Source of the DNA: Rhodoplanes serenus
GTDB taxonomy: Bacteria > Pseudomonadota > Alphaproteobacteria > Rhizobiales > Xanthobacteraceae
Direction: 5' to 3'
Assembly: GCA_945893145.1 (NCBI GenBank)
Contig: CAMDDZ010000011.1
Span: forward strand, 25,262-89,261
Length of the DNA: 64,000 bases
Both the position numbers and the translations under genes were made by a program. The notes under the pieces were generated by a model. The model saw only the letters and a program-made list of their open reading frames with translations. It made no database searches and had not been told where the DNA came from. Shown piece by piece: positions 52,258-60,836 of the stretch (position 1 is its first letter; each line of letters starts with the position of its first letter).

Positions 52258-53685
52258 TCATGGCACGAGTTTTTCCATGCGAGCGGCCCATGCGTGTAAG
52301 TCGCGATTGCGGTCCCGCTGGTGCCTGACGAGGCCGCGCACCTCGCTCAGAATTGGCTCCATATCGAAAGCCACCATCCGCTTGCCTTCGACGATCACCT
52401 TGCCGTCGACGATCACGGTGTCGACCGTTGCGCCGGATGCGCTGAACACAAGCTGCGTGAGGGGATCGTTGAGCGGAATCCAGGACGGCGCGCGCAGATC
52501 ATGCAGAACGAGATCGGCCGGCGCGCCGGGCTCGAGCGTGCCGAGCCCCGCGCACCGCATGGCTTTGCCGCCGGCTATGGTCGCCATGCGGATGGCATCG
52601 ATCGCCTTTGGCCAGTGGTTGCGATTGGGCTCGCTCGGGCGTTGCAGCATGAGCGCGAGCCGCATCACCTCGTGCATGTCGAGATTGTCGTTGGTGCTGG
52701 CGCCGTCGGTGCCCAGCGCCACCGTGACGCCGGCACGCAGCATTTTGGCGATCGGCGATATTCCAGTGCCGAGTTTCAGATTGCTCTCGGGATTGTGCAC
52801 CGGAATCGAGCCGCGTTCGGCGAACAGGGCAATGTCGTCATCGTCGAGCCAGATGGTGTGAGCCGTCGATAGCCGGTCGGTGAGCAGCCCCAGTTTGTCG
52901 AGATGCTGCACCATGCTCCGGCCGTAGCGTTTCCGCGCGATTGTGCCTTGAATCGCAGTTTCCAGTAGATGCATGTGCACGGGCGTGTCGTGAATGCCGG
53001 CGATCCGCACGACCTCGGACAGCAGATCGTCGCTGCACCGCATTGGGTTCGACGGCGCGGGACAGATCCGGATGCGGCCGTCTGCGCTGTGATCGTGGCG
53101 GACGATGCAAGTCTCCACCAGAGCGATCGTATCCGCCAGCGGCGCCGGCGACAGCGGATTGCCTGCGGCAAAGTCAGGCGGATAGCCGCCAGGTGGCTCG
53201 ATGTCGGTGTAGGCCTCATCGAAGATGCGCAGCGCGACCATCGCGCGCAGGCCTGTCATCCGATAGGCATCGACGACAGCTGCGACATCGCCTTCAGTAA
53301 AACCTTGCTCGGGAAAATGATCGATGATCGCGGTGGTGCCGCCGAGCAGATGCTCGATGCAACCGAGCAGCGCCGACAGCCGGATTTCATCGGGTGTGCG
53401 GCCAGCGGTATCCGCCTGGTTGCGCCACATGAACGCCGGATGGCTCAGCAGATCGCCGGTTCCCTTCAACACGTTGGTCGGCGAATGGGTGTGGGCATTA
53501 ACGAAACCTGGCATCAGCAGCCGGTCGCGCCCGTCGATGGTTTTGGCCATCTTTGTGTCGGCGGTCCCGGTTGCGACAACGGCGGAAATTCGGCCATTCT
53601 CGACGACGACGTCAGAGCGCCGCGGCTCGGCGGATTGGGCCGACACCACCAGCGCGTCCTTGATCACGATCTTCGGCGACGTCAC
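52258..53685 (-). CDS. Amidohydrolase, aminohydrolase/chlorohydrolase type
   Basis: 475 residues, with the same architecture as the protein at 45441-46877: HxH in FVNAHTHSPTN, then LLSHPAFMWRNQADTAGRTPDE, HMHLLET, TAHTIWL and GTDGASTND. The shared SHPAFMW and GRTPDEIRLS stretches show these two are close paralogues. It deaminates or dechlorinates an N-heterocycle. It lies 122 bases upstream of the GntR gene on the same strand. Confidence 0.92.
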   Translation of the reverse strand: MTSPKIVIKDALVVSAQSAEPRRSDVVVENGRISAVVATGTADTKMAKTIDGRDRLLMPGFVNAHTHSPTNVLKGTGDLLSHPAFMWRNQADTAGRTPDEIRLSALLGCIEHLLGGTTAIIDHFPEQGFTEGDVAAVVDAYRMTGLRAMVALRIFDEAYTDIEPPGGYPPDFAAGNPLSPAPLADTIALVETCIVRHDHSADGRIRICPAPSNPMRCSDDLLSEVVRIAGIHDTPVHMHLLETAIQGTIARKRYGRSMVQHLDKLGLLTDRLSTAHTIWLDDDDIALFAERGSIPVHNPESNLKLGTGISPIAKMLRAGVTVALGTDGASTNDNLDMHEVMRLALMLQRPSEPNRNHWPKAIDAIRMATIAGGKAMRCAGLGTLEPGAPADLVLHDLRAPSWIPLNDPLTQLVFSASGATVDTVIVDGKVIVEGKRMVAFDMEPILSEVRGLVRHQRDRNRDLHAWAARMEKLVP

Positions 53686-53712
53686 GGTTCTGCTCCTGCT
53701 TACGCACCGTCA

Positions 53713-53724
53713 CTGCTAGGCAAC
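53713..53724. repeat. CTGCTAGGCAAC motif shared with 40293-40304
   Basis: A 12-base sequence in the 136-base divergent region between two amidohydrolase genes, identical to one in the divergent region at 40254-40327. Could be a common regulator site. The rest of the region (53686-53821) shows no gene. Confidence 0.35.
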
Positions 53725-53821
53725 CGTCGTGCCAGCTTGTCGGTGCATCGCTGGCGAAGGTATGGATACTACGTGACGCCGGCGGGCAGCGCCGGGCCGT
53801 CAAGCACCGCGAGACCGAACC

Positions 53822-55363
53822 ATGTCCGATCAGAGCCTTCCGGCCGGAACCACATTGCTGATCAAGGGCGGCCTGGCGCTCACCCCCGGGTCGGACTGGC
53901 ATCAGCCGCCACGCGTCGACATCGCGGTCGCGGGCGACACCATTACCGGTGTCGCGGATGCCTATTCGCCAGAAGGCCGTTCCGGTATCGAGGTGATCGA
54001 CGCGCGCGATCACCTGGTGCTGCCGGGATTCGTCAACGCGCACTACCATTCCCACGACGTTCTCGCCAAAGGCACGCTTGAGGAGGTGCCGCTGGAGACG
54101 TGGCGGCTTTACGCTTTGCCGCCCCAATATCCGCCGCGGTCGGTCGAGGAGATTTATGCGCGGACATTGCTCGGCGCGCTGGAATGCCTGCGGTCGGGGA
54201 TGACGACGATCCAGGACATGCTGACGCTCTATCCATATGAGGACCGTCACATGGACGCGGTGATGGCCGCTTACGAGAAGGTCGGCATTCGGGTCGTCTT
54301 CGCGCTGCAATACGCAGACCGCAAGGGCATCGAGACCATTCCATTCTGGAAGGATACGTTCCCGGCTGAACTGCATCCGCTGCTGTCGACCGCCGCGGAG
54401 CCCGAGCGCAAGCTCGACCTCATTGGGCACTTCGAATCCACACGGCTGAAAGCTGCGCCCCGGCCGCGGGTGTCCTGGGCGCTCGGTCCATCGGCGCCGG
54501 AACGCTGCTCACCGGCGCTGATGCAGCGGACCATGGAGCTGGCCCGGCGCTATGACATTCCGGTCTACACGCATATCTACGAATCGCGCGGCATGGCGTT
54601 GCAGGCGCGGCTGACGTTGCCGGAGTACAGCGGGCTGCTGATCCGGCGTCTTGCGGAAGAGGGTGTGCTCGATCCGCGGCTGAACTTCGCGCACAGCGTC
54701 TGGCTTTCGCGCGAAGAGATCGAGTTGCTGGCCGAGCACGGCGCTGGTGTCGTCCTCAATCCGCAGGGCAACTTGAAAATGAAGTGCGGCATTCCGCCGA
54801 TCCGGATGCTGCAGGACGCAGGCGTTCGCATTGGTCTTGGCTGCGACAACTGCAGTTGTTCCGATGCACAAAACATGTTTGTCGCCATGAAACTGTTCGG
54901 GCTGCTGGCTGCGGTCAGCGATCCGACTCCGGGCCCGCCCCAGGCCATCGCGGCGATCCGCTCCGCGACAGAGGCCGGCGCGGATGGTGCGCGGCTTGGC
55001 CATATGATCGGCCGGATTGCCACAGGCTTCAAAGCCGACCTGACGTTGATCGACATGAAGGATCCGAGCTGGTCGCCGATGAACAGCGCCGCGCGCCAGC
55101 TTGTGCATGTCGAGGCGGGACGCGGCGTGCGAACCGTTCTGGTCGACGGCGCGGTTGTCGTCCGCGATCGAAAACTCACGACCGTCGATGAGACGACGAT
55201 CTATGCGGCGGTGAAGGCTGTGATGCCGGAGTTTCGGAAAGATTTTTCGACGATCTCGGCGCGTGTCGCTAAACTTCAGCCTTGGCTCGATCGCGCGCAT
55301 ACGCAGATTATGAGCGCCGAACTCGATATCGAGCGGTTGCCGATGCCTTCATCCTCGAAGTAA
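53822..55363 (+). CDS. Amidohydrolase, aminohydrolase type (NAHYHSHD subgroup)
   Basis: 513 residues. Metal site: GFVNAHYHSHDVLAKGTLEE, THIYES, AHSVWLS and GLGCDNCSCSD with the Asp ligand. The Cys-rich NCSCSDAQNMF stretch and DVLAKG mark a subgroup shared with the gene at 55428-57002 and differing from the two at 45441 and 52258. Substrate class: deaminated or dehalogenated N-heterocycle. It is divergent from the amidohydrolase at 52258 and convergent with that at 55428. Confidence 0.92.
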   Translation: MSDQSLPAGTTLLIKGGLALTPGSDWHQPPRVDIAVAGDTITGVADAYSPEGRSGIEVIDARDHLVLPGFVNAHYHSHDVLAKGTLEEVPLETWRLYALPPQYPPRSVEEIYARTLLGALECLRSGMTTIQDMLTLYPYEDRHMDAVMAAYEKVGIRVVFALQYADRKGIETIPFWKDTFPAELHPLLSTAAEPERKLDLIGHFESTRLKAAPRPRVSWALGPSAPERCSPALMQRTMELARRYDIPVYTHIYESRGMALQARLTLPEYSGLLIRRLAEEGVLDPRLNFAHSVWLSREEIELLAEHGAGVVLNPQGNLKMKCGIPPIRMLQDAGVRIGLGCDNCSCSDAQNMFVAMKLFGLLAAVSDPTPGPPQAIAAIRSATEAGADGARLGHMIGRIATGFKADLTLIDMKDPSWSPMNSAARQLVHVEAGRGVRTVLVDGAVVVRDRKLTTVDETTIYAAVKAVMPEFRKDFSTISARVAKLQPWLDRAHTQIMSAELDIERLPMPSSSK

Positions 55364-55427
55364 TCCATTTCGGCCGACCCGAAGCACGGCGACAAGGCGC
55401 TGGCGGGTTAGGACGCCGTCAGCGGCT

Positions 55428-57002
55428 TCACTCCACGCCGCCGCCTACCAATCTGTTTGGCGTGAGCTTGGTTTTTTTTAAGTTCTGGTTCGCTTCCAGC
55501 AGATAGGGAACGGCTGGTTTCTGTCTCGAGGCCAGCTGTTCGTAATCTCGGTCGACGGTCCGCATGACTTCGTCGAGCTCCTGGCGGAACTTGCGTTCGT
55601 CTATCGTGGTGAGACGTCCGTCCTGCAGCACGATCGTGCCATCGACCATGACGGTATGCACGCCGCGTCCGGTCTCCGAAAACACCATCTGGCGCGCGGC
55701 GCTGTTGAGCGGCTGATAGGCAAAGTCTGAGAGGTCGATCAACACGAGATCGGCCTGCATTCCGGGCTTCACTTCGCCAATCGCGCCGTCGAGCCCCACG
55801 GCGTGTGCGCCGCCGACCGTTGCGGCTTCGAACGCGTGCTGTGCGAGCACGCCGGTTGGCTCGGCGTCCATGCCGCCCGAAAGCAGCGTAAAGAATTTCA
55901 TGGACTGGAAGAGATTTTGGCAGTCGCTGCAACTGCAGTTATCGCAGCCGAGCGCAAGGTTGATGCCCGCCCTCTTGAGCGAAAGCAGCGGCGCAACGCC
56001 GTTCTTCAGTTTGAGGTTGGCCAGCGGATTGTGCACGACGCCAGAACCGGCGCGCGCCACGGCGTCGATCTCGTCGTCCGTGATATAGATGCTGTGCGCA
56101 AGCGTCGTGCGAGGCGTCAGCAAGCCGAGATCGGCCATGTAGCGGACCAGCGATCCGCCATGCGCGCCATAGTGCGAGCGCGCCTTGGCGAGCTGCGCGC
56201 GCGTTTCATAAACGTGAGTGAAGACCGGAAGCCGATAGCGTTCGGACAGCGACGCGATGCCTTCGAGCAGCGGCGTCGAGCAGCGCTGTGGACCGGACGG
56301 GCTGAGCGCCCAGTGCAAGCGCGGCGGCAGCGGATCGAGGCGTTTGATCTGCGCCTCGACGAAGGCAAGGTCTGCCTTGGCGTCGCCTGGCTTGCCGTTC
56401 ACGATGGCCGATATCTCTGCCGGGATGGTGGGCGGCAAAAACGGCTCGATGTCGAGCGCAGCGATGTCGCGGACCGCGATGGAGAACACCACTCGGACGC
56501 CGACCTCCGCGTACGCTGCCAGAATGATATCGAGCGTTTCCTCATCCTGCGGCACCAGTGAATTCATGTCCTGGATGGTGGTGATGCCGTGCCGCACGCA
56601 TTCCATAGCTCCGAGCAGCGTGCGCGCCCGCAGCTCTTCCTTGCTTCGCTTGCCCCAATACGCGGGCTGCGAATGCAGGGCCCAGACGTCGAATGGCATG
56701 TCCTCGAATCGGCCCTTTGCGAGCACGTCGTAGGAATGGTAATGGGCGTTGACGAGGCCGGGGATCAGCAGCTTGTCCGTGCCATCGATAACGCGGACAG
56801 CGGGCCGCTTTTGGGCGACGCCCGCGGCGATATCGGCTTTGCGGTCCGAAAGCTCGTCGGGCGCGCTGACCGACTCGATTCGGCTGCCCGCGACGATCAC
56901 ATCGCGAACTGGCGGGCGGTGAACGTCGAGCGCGCGATCGTAGACGCGAGCGCCGCGGATCAGCGTGAGCTGATCTTCGGCGCCTTGCCCTTGCTTCGGC
57001 AT
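55428..57002 (-). CDS. Amidohydrolase, aminohydrolase type (NAHYHSYD subgroup)
   Basis: 524 residues, paralogue of the convergent gene at 53822-55363: GLVNAHYHSYDVLAKGRFED, THVYET, AHSIYIT and LGCDNCSCSDCQNLF. It carries about 25 extra residues before the barrel and a lysine-rich C-terminus. It precedes nothing on its strand within 60 bases and follows an NMT1-type receptor gene by 17 bases, so the two may form an operon. Confidence 0.92.
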   Translation of the reverse strand: MPKQGQGAEDQLTLIRGARVYDRALDVHRPPVRDVIVAGSRIESVSAPDELSDRKADIAAGVAQKRPAVRVIDGTDKLLIPGLVNAHYHSYDVLAKGRFEDMPFDVWALHSQPAYWGKRSKEELRARTLLGAMECVRHGITTIQDMNSLVPQDEETLDIILAAYAEVGVRVVFSIAVRDIAALDIEPFLPPTIPAEISAIVNGKPGDAKADLAFVEAQIKRLDPLPPRLHWALSPSGPQRCSTPLLEGIASLSERYRLPVFTHVYETRAQLAKARSHYGAHGGSLVRYMADLGLLTPRTTLAHSIYITDDEIDAVARAGSGVVHNPLANLKLKNGVAPLLSLKRAGINLALGCDNCSCSDCQNLFQSMKFFTLLSGGMDAEPTGVLAQHAFEAATVGGAHAVGLDGAIGEVKPGMQADLVLIDLSDFAYQPLNSAARQMVFSETGRGVHTVMVDGTIVLQDGRLTTIDERKFRQELDEVMRTVDRDYEQLASRQKPAVPYLLEANQNLKKTKLTPNRLVGGGVE

Positions 57003-57019
57003 GGCGCGATGCGGTTCGC

Positions 57020-58063
57020 TTAGTTGGTCTTGATCGAGATCTTGCGCTCAGCGAGTGGCGGCAGGAATGACCGGTTGAACACTTCGCTGACCTTGGGCTT
57101 GCTGCTGAGCTTGTAGGCTTCCACGATCACGTCGATCGCGCGCGACAGCCGATCGTCGCTGAGATCGCCGACGCCGAGATCGTTGGCCTCTGGCGCGTTC
57201 ATGAGATTGTTGAGCGCAAAAGCGATGCGTTTTGTCTCGATATCGCTGCTGAGCAAGGGCTCGACCTTGACCATCGTCGCAACGCCCATGCTGGGATTGG
57301 CAATCACCTCTTTCATGGCGCGATTGATGGCGCGTACGAGACCGGCGACCGCCTTCGGATTGTCCTTGAGAAGCTTCTGCGAAACCATCACGCCATTGGA
57401 GTAGAGGTTCATTCCGTAATCGCCGTAGTTGAACCAGCGGAAGTCCTTCTCGGGATCCTGCTTCTGCTGCAGCAGATTGATGTAGCTCGTGACGTTGAAC
57501 ACGAGCGAGCCCTGAATCTGATCTGTAATCAGCATCTGCTCTTGCAGATTGGGCGCCATGTTCAGCATGGAAATGCCGGACGTGTCGATGTTGTTGATCT
57601 TGGTGAAGCTCGGGAACAGATGAAGCGTCGCGCTGCCGGCCGGGCCGCCGAGTTTCTTACCTTCGAGGTCCTTGATGGTTTTGATCGGGCCGCCCGCCTT
57701 GGTGAGGATCACGAACGGCGGACGATTATAGATTTGATAGACCATCACCGGCTGTTCGCCGGGCTTGTTGGCGGCTTGCTGGATGACCGCGTTGATATCG
57801 CCGAAGCCGGCGTCGTAGGCGCCTGACATGATGCGAGTGATCGTGGCGGCCGAGCCTTCGCCCTGGTCGATGGTGATGTCGATGCCTTCGTCCTTGAAGT
57901 ATCCCTTTTCCTTGGCGACGTAGTACCAGGAATGGATGCCCTGGAATTTGAAATCCAAGGTGAATTTGATGGGCGTCAGGCTTTGGCTCGCCGCCGGGAA
58001 AATGCCGAAGGCGGTGACACAACAGCCAACAAGGAGGGCGGTGATAAAGCGATTGCGGGTCAT
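57020..58063 (-). CDS. NMT1-type ABC substrate-binding protein (orphan)
   Basis: 347 residues with a signal peptide (MTRNRFITALLVGCCVTAFG..., cleavage after AAS). The core FTLDFKFQGIHSWYYVAKEK and IDITIDQGEGSAATITRIMSG matches pyrimidine-precursor and related receptors. No permease or ATPase is adjacent. It is close in sequence to the receptor at 59726-60769, and both share NYGDYGMNLYSN/NYGDYGMDLYSN and NPKAVAGLVRAIN. It may deliver a second ligand to a shared channel. Confidence 0.92.
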   Translation of the reverse strand: MTRNRFITALLVGCCVTAFGIFPAASQSLTPIKFTLDFKFQGIHSWYYVAKEKGYFKDEGIDITIDQGEGSAATITRIMSGAYDAGFGDINAVIQQAANKPGEQPVMVYQIYNRPPFVILTKAGGPIKTIKDLEGKKLGGPAGSATLHLFPSFTKINNIDTSGISMLNMAPNLQEQMLITDQIQGSLVFNVTSYINLLQQKQDPEKDFRWFNYGDYGMNLYSNGVMVSQKLLKDNPKAVAGLVRAINRAMKEVIANPSMGVATMVKVEPLLSSDIETKRIAFALNNLMNAPEANDLGVGDLSDDRLSRAIDVIVEAYKLSSKPKVSEVFNRSFLPPLAERKISIKTN

Positions 58064-58349
58064 CGGATGCGTCCTGCGTTTGAGGCCGTTCAACAGTCTC
58101 AAAGCAAGCGCCGCGCCAGGACATATCCTGGTTCGCTCATCGCAGGTGGGGTTCAGCGCACTCCGCCGTGCCTGGAGCCATAAATGAAAATTCGACTGCG
58201 TTTGGCCATCGATTGCGCGCCTGGAGCACCTTTCGATCTGACGTGCTGATTGGTGACAGAACGAGCAGCACGCTTGTCCCAGTGCTTGCGGGGAGGCGTC
58301 GTGCTGCCTTACGCGGCAGTCCGTTGCCTGCGAATTGATCACAGCGCAA
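58064..58349. promoter_or_regulatory. Intergenic region between LysR and receptor genes
   Basis: This region between the LysR stop and the receptor start has no supported gene. It holds a CCAGGA-CATA-TCCTGG inverted repeat (58116-58131) and should contain the receptor promoter. Confidence 0.5.
58116..58131. promoter_or_regulatory. Inverted repeat, candidate LysR-type operator
   Basis: CCAGGA-CATA-TCCTGG has perfect six-base arms and lies 53-68 bases upstream of the receptor ATG. That distance suits an activator site. The LysR gene is the nearest regulator. Confidence 0.4.
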
Positions 58350-59285
58350 TCAACGGCCCGCGACCGCACCCGCAATTTCGGGGGTCTGACGCATGGCGTC
58401 CAGCGCGCGCATCAGCCATTCGGCGAAAATCGCGGTGGGGATCGGCAGATTGCGTGCCCGAAGGTGGCCGAGCACGAGATTTGCGCGCGGAACGTCGCGA
58501 TCGTCGATCTGGCGCGCGACCAGTTTGAGTGGATTGCCTTCCGGCATGGTGCCGATCTTGATCTGAAACGAGATCAGCTTGGCATGCGTCACCAATCCGC
58601 GCAAAAACTCGAATGAATTGGACTCGGCCGCGATGTTGAAGCTCAGTCCGCTGCGCGCCATGACCTCTTCCAGCAGTTGGCGCCCGCCGATGCTGCGTTC
58701 CGGCAGAGCAACCGGATAGGCGGCGCAATCGCGCAGCCGGACGGCGCGCTTGCCGGCGAGCGGATGATCGGCCGCCATCACCGCCACGATGCGCTGCTCC
58801 AGCGACATCAGCGGCTGAAAATTCGCCAGAAACGGCGGACGAAACACCAGCACCAGATCGACCGTATAGGCGGCCAGCGCCGTCATGGCCTGTTCGTGGT
58901 CGGCAATCTTGACCTCGAACGCCACCATGGGATGGCGCGCTCGAAACTCCGCGATCGCGCGCGGCAAAAAATCGAGTGCGAGCGCCTGGCTGCAGGCGAT
59001 GCGCACGGTGCCTCGCCGTAGGCCTTTGAGATCCTCGATCTGCGACTTCATACGTTCCACGTCGCCGTTTTGCTGGCGCAGGTAGTGGACAAAAACCTCA
59101 CCCGCGGCGGTCAGGCGCACCCCGCGAGGCCGGCGTTCGAACAATTGGGTGCCGAGCTCCTCCTCGAGGTCCATGATCCGGCGGTTCACCGCCGACGCCG
59201 TGACGTTGAGCTGGTCGGCGGCCTTGCGGATCGAGCCCGCCCGCGCGACCTCGTCGACATAGCGCAGTATCCGTAAGTGCTTCAT
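58350..59285 (-). CDS. LysR-family transcriptional regulator
   Basis: 311 residues. The N-terminal helix-turn-helix is AGSIRKAADQLNVTASAVNRRIMDLEEELGTQLFERRPRGVRLTAAG (residues 16-62), and the remainder is the two-lobed ligand domain. It lies between two related receptor genes facing away from each other. ATG 59285 is chosen over an upstream ATG four codons earlier because the domain begins there. It likely controls one or both receptor operons. Confidence 0.93.
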   Translation of the reverse strand: MKHLRILRYVDEVARAGSIRKAADQLNVTASAVNRRIMDLEEELGTQLFERRPRGVRLTAAGEVFVHYLRQQNGDVERMKSQIEDLKGLRRGTVRIACSQALALDFLPRAIAEFRARHPMVAFEVKIADHEQAMTALAAYTVDLVLVFRPPFLANFQPLMSLEQRIVAVMAADHPLAGKRAVRLRDCAAYPVALPERSIGGRQLLEEVMARSGLSFNIAAESNSFEFLRGLVTHAKLISFQIKIGTMPEGNPLKLVARQIDDRDVPRANLVLGHLRARNLPIPTAIFAEWLMRALDAMRQTPEIAGAVAGR

Positions 59286-59725
59286 CGCACACTCCAAACC
59301 GAGTGAAGCAATTTTGGCACCACAGTAGCAAGAAATCAGCGGCAGATGCGATCACTGGGCCGCGCTAGCGTTTCGCCTTGAGAAACGGCCGTATCCAGCG
59401 GGCACGGCGATTGCAGTTGATCGCTGCGTGACGAGGGATAGCTGCCAACCAAAGGGCCGTCTCGTGGGATACCGATGACGCTTGCCGCACATGGGCAGAA
59501 TTCGAGCTTCGCCTGCCCACGAAAACAGCAGCGGATCGTTTGGTGTTCGGCAGCGGCCCCGGCGGTAGGCCTCGATTTCCCGCTCCAAGCATTACGCGAC
59601 GGGCCACTTGGCCTCGTTCGCTTGTTTCACGGTGTTGTCGCAACCGGCAACGCCATCATCTCGGCGATCGGAAAGCCGGATCCGGCGCCTCTCCCGCAGA
59701 CGAACGCTCTTGAAAGGAGTGCGCC
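59286..59725. other. 440-base intergenic region without a supported gene
   Basis: No reading frame here has family similarity that I recognise. Short frames exist on both strands, but none has both a good start and a plausible protein. It separates the LysR gene from the plus-strand receptor gene and must contain both promoters. AAAGGAG at 59711-59717 is the receptor's ribosome site. Confidence 0.5.
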
Positions 59726-60769
59726 ATGACTTTGACGTTGCGATCCTCGTTGTTGGCCCTGACTGCCGCGGTCGGACTTGCGCTGCCGTTTGGCTTCGCC
59801 GCGCCGGCAGACGCGCAGACCACCAAACTCAAGCTCGTACTCAACTGGAAATACCAGGGACCGCAGGGAATGTTCTTCGTTGCCGATGACAAGGGTTACT
59901 TCAAGGCCGAGGGCCTTGAGGTGACGCTCGATCAGGGCAACGGATCGGCCGCCGCCGTGCCGCTGGTCGCGAACGGCACCTACGATGTCGGCTTTGGCGA
60001 CATCAACGCGCTTATCGAATTTGCCGCCCGCAAGCCCGAGGACGCGCCCATCGCCGTCTATGTCATGTTCAATCAGCCGCCGTTTACGATTGCGGTGAAG
60101 GCGGACAGCCCGATCAAAACGCCGAAGGATCTCGAAGGCAAGACGATTGGCGGCGCCGCCAACGATGCTGCTCTGAAGCTGTTTCCGGCGTTCTGCAAGG
60201 CCGCCAAGATCGACTGCAGCAAGATCACCATCACCAACATGCAGCCGAACCTGCGTGAACAGATGCTGATGCAGGGCCAGGTCGATGGCGTATTCGGTTA
60301 CGTCAACACCATCCGCTTCTCCGCGCGGCTGATGGGCGTCGAGGACAAGCAGCTTCGCTACATCAACTACGGCGACTACGGCATGGACCTCTACTCCAAT
60401 GCCATTATCGTTTCCAAGAAGCTGGCGAAGGACAATCCGAAAGCGGTCGCAGGTCTCGTGCGCGCGATCAACAAGGGGCTGGTCGATTCATTGAAGGATC
60501 TCGATGCGTCGGTTGCCGCGGTCGCCAAGCGTGAGCCGCTGCTCAAGGTTCCGGTTGAGCATGACCGGTTCGTGCAGACTCTTAGGGACGAGATGAACCA
60601 TCCCGAGATCGCCAAGATCGGGCTCGGTAGCGTCGACGAGGTTCGGCTCAAGAAATCGATCGATATCCTGGTGGAAGCCTTGGCCCTGCCGCGCACGCCG
60701 GCGGTTTCGGAAATCTTCACGCCGGCATTCCTGCCGCCGGTCGCCGATCTTCCGAAGAAGCTGTTCTGA
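59726..60769 (+). CDS. NMT1-type ABC substrate-binding protein
   Basis: 347 residues with a signal peptide (MTLTLRSSLLALTAAVGLALP..., cleavage after ADA) and the receptor core KLVLNWKYQGPQGMFFVADDK. GLEVTLDQGNGSAAAVPLVANGTYDVGFGDINALIEF is nearly the same as in the paralogue at 57020-58063. Same length as that protein. It starts a plus-strand operon with an SDR, a cyclic amidohydrolase and an ABC ATPase. Confidence 0.93.
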   Translation: MTLTLRSSLLALTAAVGLALPFGFAAPADAQTTKLKLVLNWKYQGPQGMFFVADDKGYFKAEGLEVTLDQGNGSAAAVPLVANGTYDVGFGDINALIEFAARKPEDAPIAVYVMFNQPPFTIAVKADSPIKTPKDLEGKTIGGAANDAALKLFPAFCKAAKIDCSKITITNMQPNLREQMLMQGQVDGVFGYVNTIRFSARLMGVEDKQLRYINYGDYGMDLYSNAIIVSKKLAKDNPKAVAGLVRAINKGLVDSLKDLDASVAAVAKREPLLKVPVEHDRFVQTLRDEMNHPEIAKIGLGSVDEVRLKKSIDILVEALALPRTPAVSEIFTPAFLPPVADLPKKLF

Positions 60770-60781
60770 GCCCGCATTGCG

Positions 60782-60811
60782 CGCTCCACGCTGCGGCCGT
60801 AGCGTGGAGCG
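60782..60811 (+). other. Strong intergenic RNA hairpin
   Basis: An 11-base perfect inverted repeat (CGCTCCACGCT and its complement) flanks an eight-base loop, 12 bases after the receptor stop and 26 before the SDR start. No T-run follows, so it is not a standard terminator. A stabilising or processing hairpin that leaves the receptor mRNA more abundant than downstream genes is likely. Confidence 0.6.
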
Positions 60812-60836
60812 GCATTAAAACGAGTGCGGAAACGAC

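Noticed and set aside
55364..55427. Possible bidirectional terminator between convergent amidohydrolases
   Set aside because: Only imperfect short complementary stretches are present, with no T-run on either strand.
59675..59686. GCCGGATCCGGC palindrome before the right receptor gene
   Set aside because: A GC-rich 12-base palindrome containing a common restriction-type core is not unusual in this DNA, and it does not match the site before the left receptor.
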